DNA from: Phytoseiulus persimilis
Taxonomy: Eukaryota; Arthropoda; Arachnida; Mesostigmata; Phytoseiidae
DNA length: 64,000 nt
Direction of reading: 5' to 3'
Assembly: GCA_037576195.1 (NCBI GenBank)
Contig: CM075101.1
Location: 43,524,001 to 43,588,000 of the forward strand
The notes beneath the pieces were generated by a model. The model worked only from the letters and a program-made list of their open reading frames with translations. It made no database searches and was not told the origin of the DNA. The position numbers and the translations under genes are program-made. Every line of letters starts with the position of its first letter. The first letter of the stretch is position 1. This document shows positions 61,067 through 64,000 of the stretch, one piece after another.

Positions 61067-62587
61067 AGGGCTATAAGTGCTTCGATTAGTAGGACCCGGG
61101 CTGAAATGCAATATTTTGTACCTGTATAGAGGTGCTCGTTGTCACAATGACAGCTTCTGTTGACATGCACGCCAAGCCACTGCATACATAGCACCCCGAC
61201 TTCCGACGACCAGACTCTCTTCGTCGACCTTCCGCCCCAGCCACGAACCAGGTTGCACCGGCCGGTGGCGCGTACGTTGAGCATTGGGTGACCATCAGAT
61301 CCACTCCGGCATGAGCCCGAAAAGGGTGGCATTCATGGAAACCCATGCCGGACGAGAGTGTCGGGATCGAGCCCATTGCAGCGCTCGGAACATGGACCTG
61401 AAGCGACGTCAACACGGCCTTCAAGCGTGCACACGACGTGCGGACCGCTCAGAATTCTCCGCACTCTCGTCGGTCTAGTCCTTCGGCGGTTCCCGCAATC
61501 AACAGTTGTCCGTGCACAAGTTTTCAGGTTGTAATCATCAGAGTTTCCGCGTTTGAAGAACTTGCGGTCGAAAATCAAGAATCTTTCTCGGCTATTCAGG
61601 ATTTGAACGGCCGTCTTCGAGAGGCTCTCTGTAGCTGTGGCTCAGTTTCTGAATGAGCCCTCTAGCCCTCAGTCAGTTGTAAGACCTCGTCAGAGGATTC
61701 GCCGATGTCCGTTTCGGCAGTGAGCGATCCTGGCTGAGTTGATTTACGGAATCGAAACTATTTTGTCTGTGTTTGCTGAAGACACTCCCAGCGGCGACCG
61801 GATCGTTCGTTTCTTCTTTGGCTGGTCGCTTTCGTCTTGTTTTCCTTCCGCAGATTTACTTCTCAGCGGGAGCCTGAGCTCAAAAGCGATACCAATCCAT
61901 TAGATGTTAGAAGGAGCTCGCGCGACGTGCAACGTACAAAGAAATTCGTGGGAGAAAAGACGATCGGGCTTCGCGGGTTCTCAAGATGCCGTTTGAGCTT
62001 TCCGAAGAGGTCAATCGCGAGGCTCCGATGCATCAATTCGCATACTCCTTGCAGATTGTTGAGCAGGCACTCGCACTACAAGAGCGCTCCAGGTTTGTTA
62101 TTCAACCCATGAATTAGTCTACGGGAATTTTTTTCCCCAACGTCGATGAATCGCGGTCCGAATCGCGTCAAGATATGACCTGGGAAACATTTGAGAGAAA
62201 CTCTGTCATGGAGAAGAATGATTCGCTCATTTCCAAATCTTCCGCGGTCATTCCATCTCGATCGGTACCTCCGAAAACTTCGGTTCAGCCCACGTTTGCC
62301 AAGTATCTCGGAGGCTAGTCCGCTACGATCAGTTTAGTTTCCGGAAAGCACTCAGAGAGAATATCCAGACACCGAACAATAGAAATAAGTCACTTCGTGG
62401 GCGGATGGTTTTTCCTTCGCCGTATCGCCCAGGATTCGCCTCCTCGAATATGATACGAATACGTGGCCCGGCGCTCGAAAAACCATGTCGCCCATCGGCT
62501 CAAGGGTTCGATCGTGCCTCGAGGAAATAACTTACCCCGAGCCACCTAGATCTCGTTTGGGCTGGAATCAAATGGCTGGTGCTCGAA

Positions 62588-62612
62588 GTGACTGACTGAG
62601 TCAGTCAGTCAG
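62588..62612. repeat. GACT/AGTC palindromic tetranucleotide run
   Basis: The run GTGACTGACTGAGTCAGTCA is extended by another AGTCAG. It contains the perfect 15-base palindrome ACTGACTGAGTCAGT and is intergenic. Confidence 0.85.
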
Positions 62613-64000
62613 GTTTCGTCCCTCGCTCCGCTGCCGGCCGTTTCTTTTAGCGAGAGTGGCCAACGGAGCGTGACTTTCGACCCTCGTTACGGGTAGCAGC
62701 TCCAGCCAGCATGAAAACCTACGAGAGCGCTCGGCGCGGTGGCAAGCTTGCGTCGCTCGCTTCTCTCGAGTTGCTACCGGTCCAGGCCAACCTACATTTC
62801 TCTTGGCTGCGCTCCGACTGTCTTTTCATGGTCCTGCTGTCGGTGGTATGGAAGCTACTTTAAGCCTACTTTATTACTGGATTCAGGTAGCAATGTTGTG
62901 GAAAAATCCCCTCCCATGGCATCGGAAGCGATGGACGGGCGACTGGCATTGGTGTATGGCAAACCTTAGAGAGACTCCCATCCACTCCTTCCGAGACTAC
63001 TCCTGACGATCCTTCCCATCGCTCCATCCGAGGCTATTTGAAAGATTCAGAAACGGTGCCTAGTGCTTCCTTGGACTACTTTCCTTCGTCGATTTCAAAC
63101 GAGAAGTTTGCCGAGAAGACTCAAAAGTTGCTCAAAACCAAGAATCCAGTCGTTAGACGTTGACCCTAGCTCCTTGCAGTCTTCACCGATTGAGATCGCT
63201 GCTGAGCTTGCTCGCTGTATCGTTTTTCAACGGTTGGTGGCGAGAACGAACGACAGATTGAACAGAAAAACACGAGACACGACAAATCTACCGTGGCTGG
63301 CGTTTCGACCGCACTACGGCAACGCAGAAGCTTAATGAAGAAATATTTTAATCAACGGGCAAAAACTCGTTAATCATCCACAAGTATTGTTGCTTCTGCT
63401 GCTCCTGTTGCTTCATGACAACCACATTTTCTGCTTGCCTACATCCCGCCATCATGCTTGGAGCTCGGATCGTACCTCATACTCGAGTCACTTGTCTGTG
63501 CCAGTTGACCACGTAGGCTTCGGCGGAGTCGTTGCTCGGTCAGTTTTAAATTTCCTCATCTTCTTCATCTTGATGATGAGAACGATGAAAACCCGCGGGT
63601 GAACGGAGGTGACTCGAATATCTCGTTAACAGCAATAGCTTCTATCCGATACTTGTAGACTTTGGAGCTGACGCTGGAATGACCTGCTCCGAAACATCAC
63701 GAGCCCGTACCCGCAGAGACATGTTGGCAGTCGAAAGTTCGAGAAGATAGATGACCAATCGTTGAGCAATCGAAACCTCTCAAACAAGTCGTTATCGTAG
63801 CGTTCGGCCTGGCTCACTCTAGGGTCGGATCCAGAGGGAGATTGATTTTTTTCAGACGATAAACTCGAGGAGGATCGCAAGAAGTGAAAATCCTCGATTT
63901 CGAAGCTGAATTCGTGCTTGGCAGTTCGTCGCGTTGTAGATATAAAGGCGATCCAATCAGAATTTCGAGAACATGCAATAATACCGGCGTACTTTCAGAC

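Larger units (their letters stand above)
58726..64000. other. Terminal 5.3 kb without a recognised gene
   Basis: Frames of up to about 120 codons occur on both strands. One, 59409-59753 (+), starts MSSTKKKLNRTNTSSGEQ and is Lys/Ser-rich, with no domain seen. Simple sequence includes a CTCC/CTCT tract near 59310-59345, a palindrome at 61048-61066 and a GACT/AGTC palindromic run at 62588-62612. No RNA gene or transposon ends were recognised. Confidence 0.4.

Overview
This is a eukaryotic nuclear window of roughly even base composition. It carries metazoan genes with short introns, some of only about 40 nt. Five conserved animal genes are recognisable: SMPD4, QNG1, ZFAND1, a class IA PI3-kinase catalytic subunit and a MAB21-like gene. 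There is also one very large C2H2 zinc-finger gene. Gene content, compact introns, intronless PI3K and MAB21 reading frames and the DNA transposons suggest a small-genome arthropod, perhaps a mite. That last step is inference, because nothing here is diagnostic of a lineage. No tRNA, rRNA, CRISPR or bacterial-type operon was seen.

Layout. The + strand of 1-3.7 kb holds SMPD4, whose 5' end was not found. The stretch 5.1-9.8 kb is a transposon cluster: a 127-bp MITE, an old pogo/Tigger-like element with inverted flanking repeats, and inside it a complete hAT element with an exact 21-bp TIR and an exact 8-bp target duplication. From 22.5 to 11.1 kb on the - strand runs one zinc-finger gene. I joined 14 exons with matching splice phases into about 2,267 codons carrying about 30 C2H2 fingers. 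From 22.5 to 32.8 kb there is no recognisable gene, only GC-rich and simple-repeat sequence that may include 5' regulatory DNA of the zinc-finger gene and of QNG1.

QNG1 (+, 32.8-35.4 kb, 8 exons, 341 aa) and ZFAND1 (-, 35.9-37.0 kb) converge, with a poly(A) signal for each between them. The PI3K p110 gene (-, 39.1-42.1 kb) is one 1,024-codon exon. Its catalytic loop reads DRN where the lipid kinase family has DRH. The 42-55.7 kb stretch is gene-poor. An intronless MAB21-like gene (-, 55.7-56.8 kb) follows. The last 7 kb have no recognised gene, apart from a possible - strand exon near 58.2-58.7 kb.

The genes are unrelated in pathway: sphingolipid and nuclear envelope, queuine salvage, proteasome/p97 stress response, PI3K signalling, developmental regulation and presumed transcription control. 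This is an ordinary animal neighbourhood, not an operon or cluster. The points most worth checking are the DRH-to-DRN change in the PI3K, the zinc-finger gene model with a stop codon built into a splice donor, and the nested transposons.
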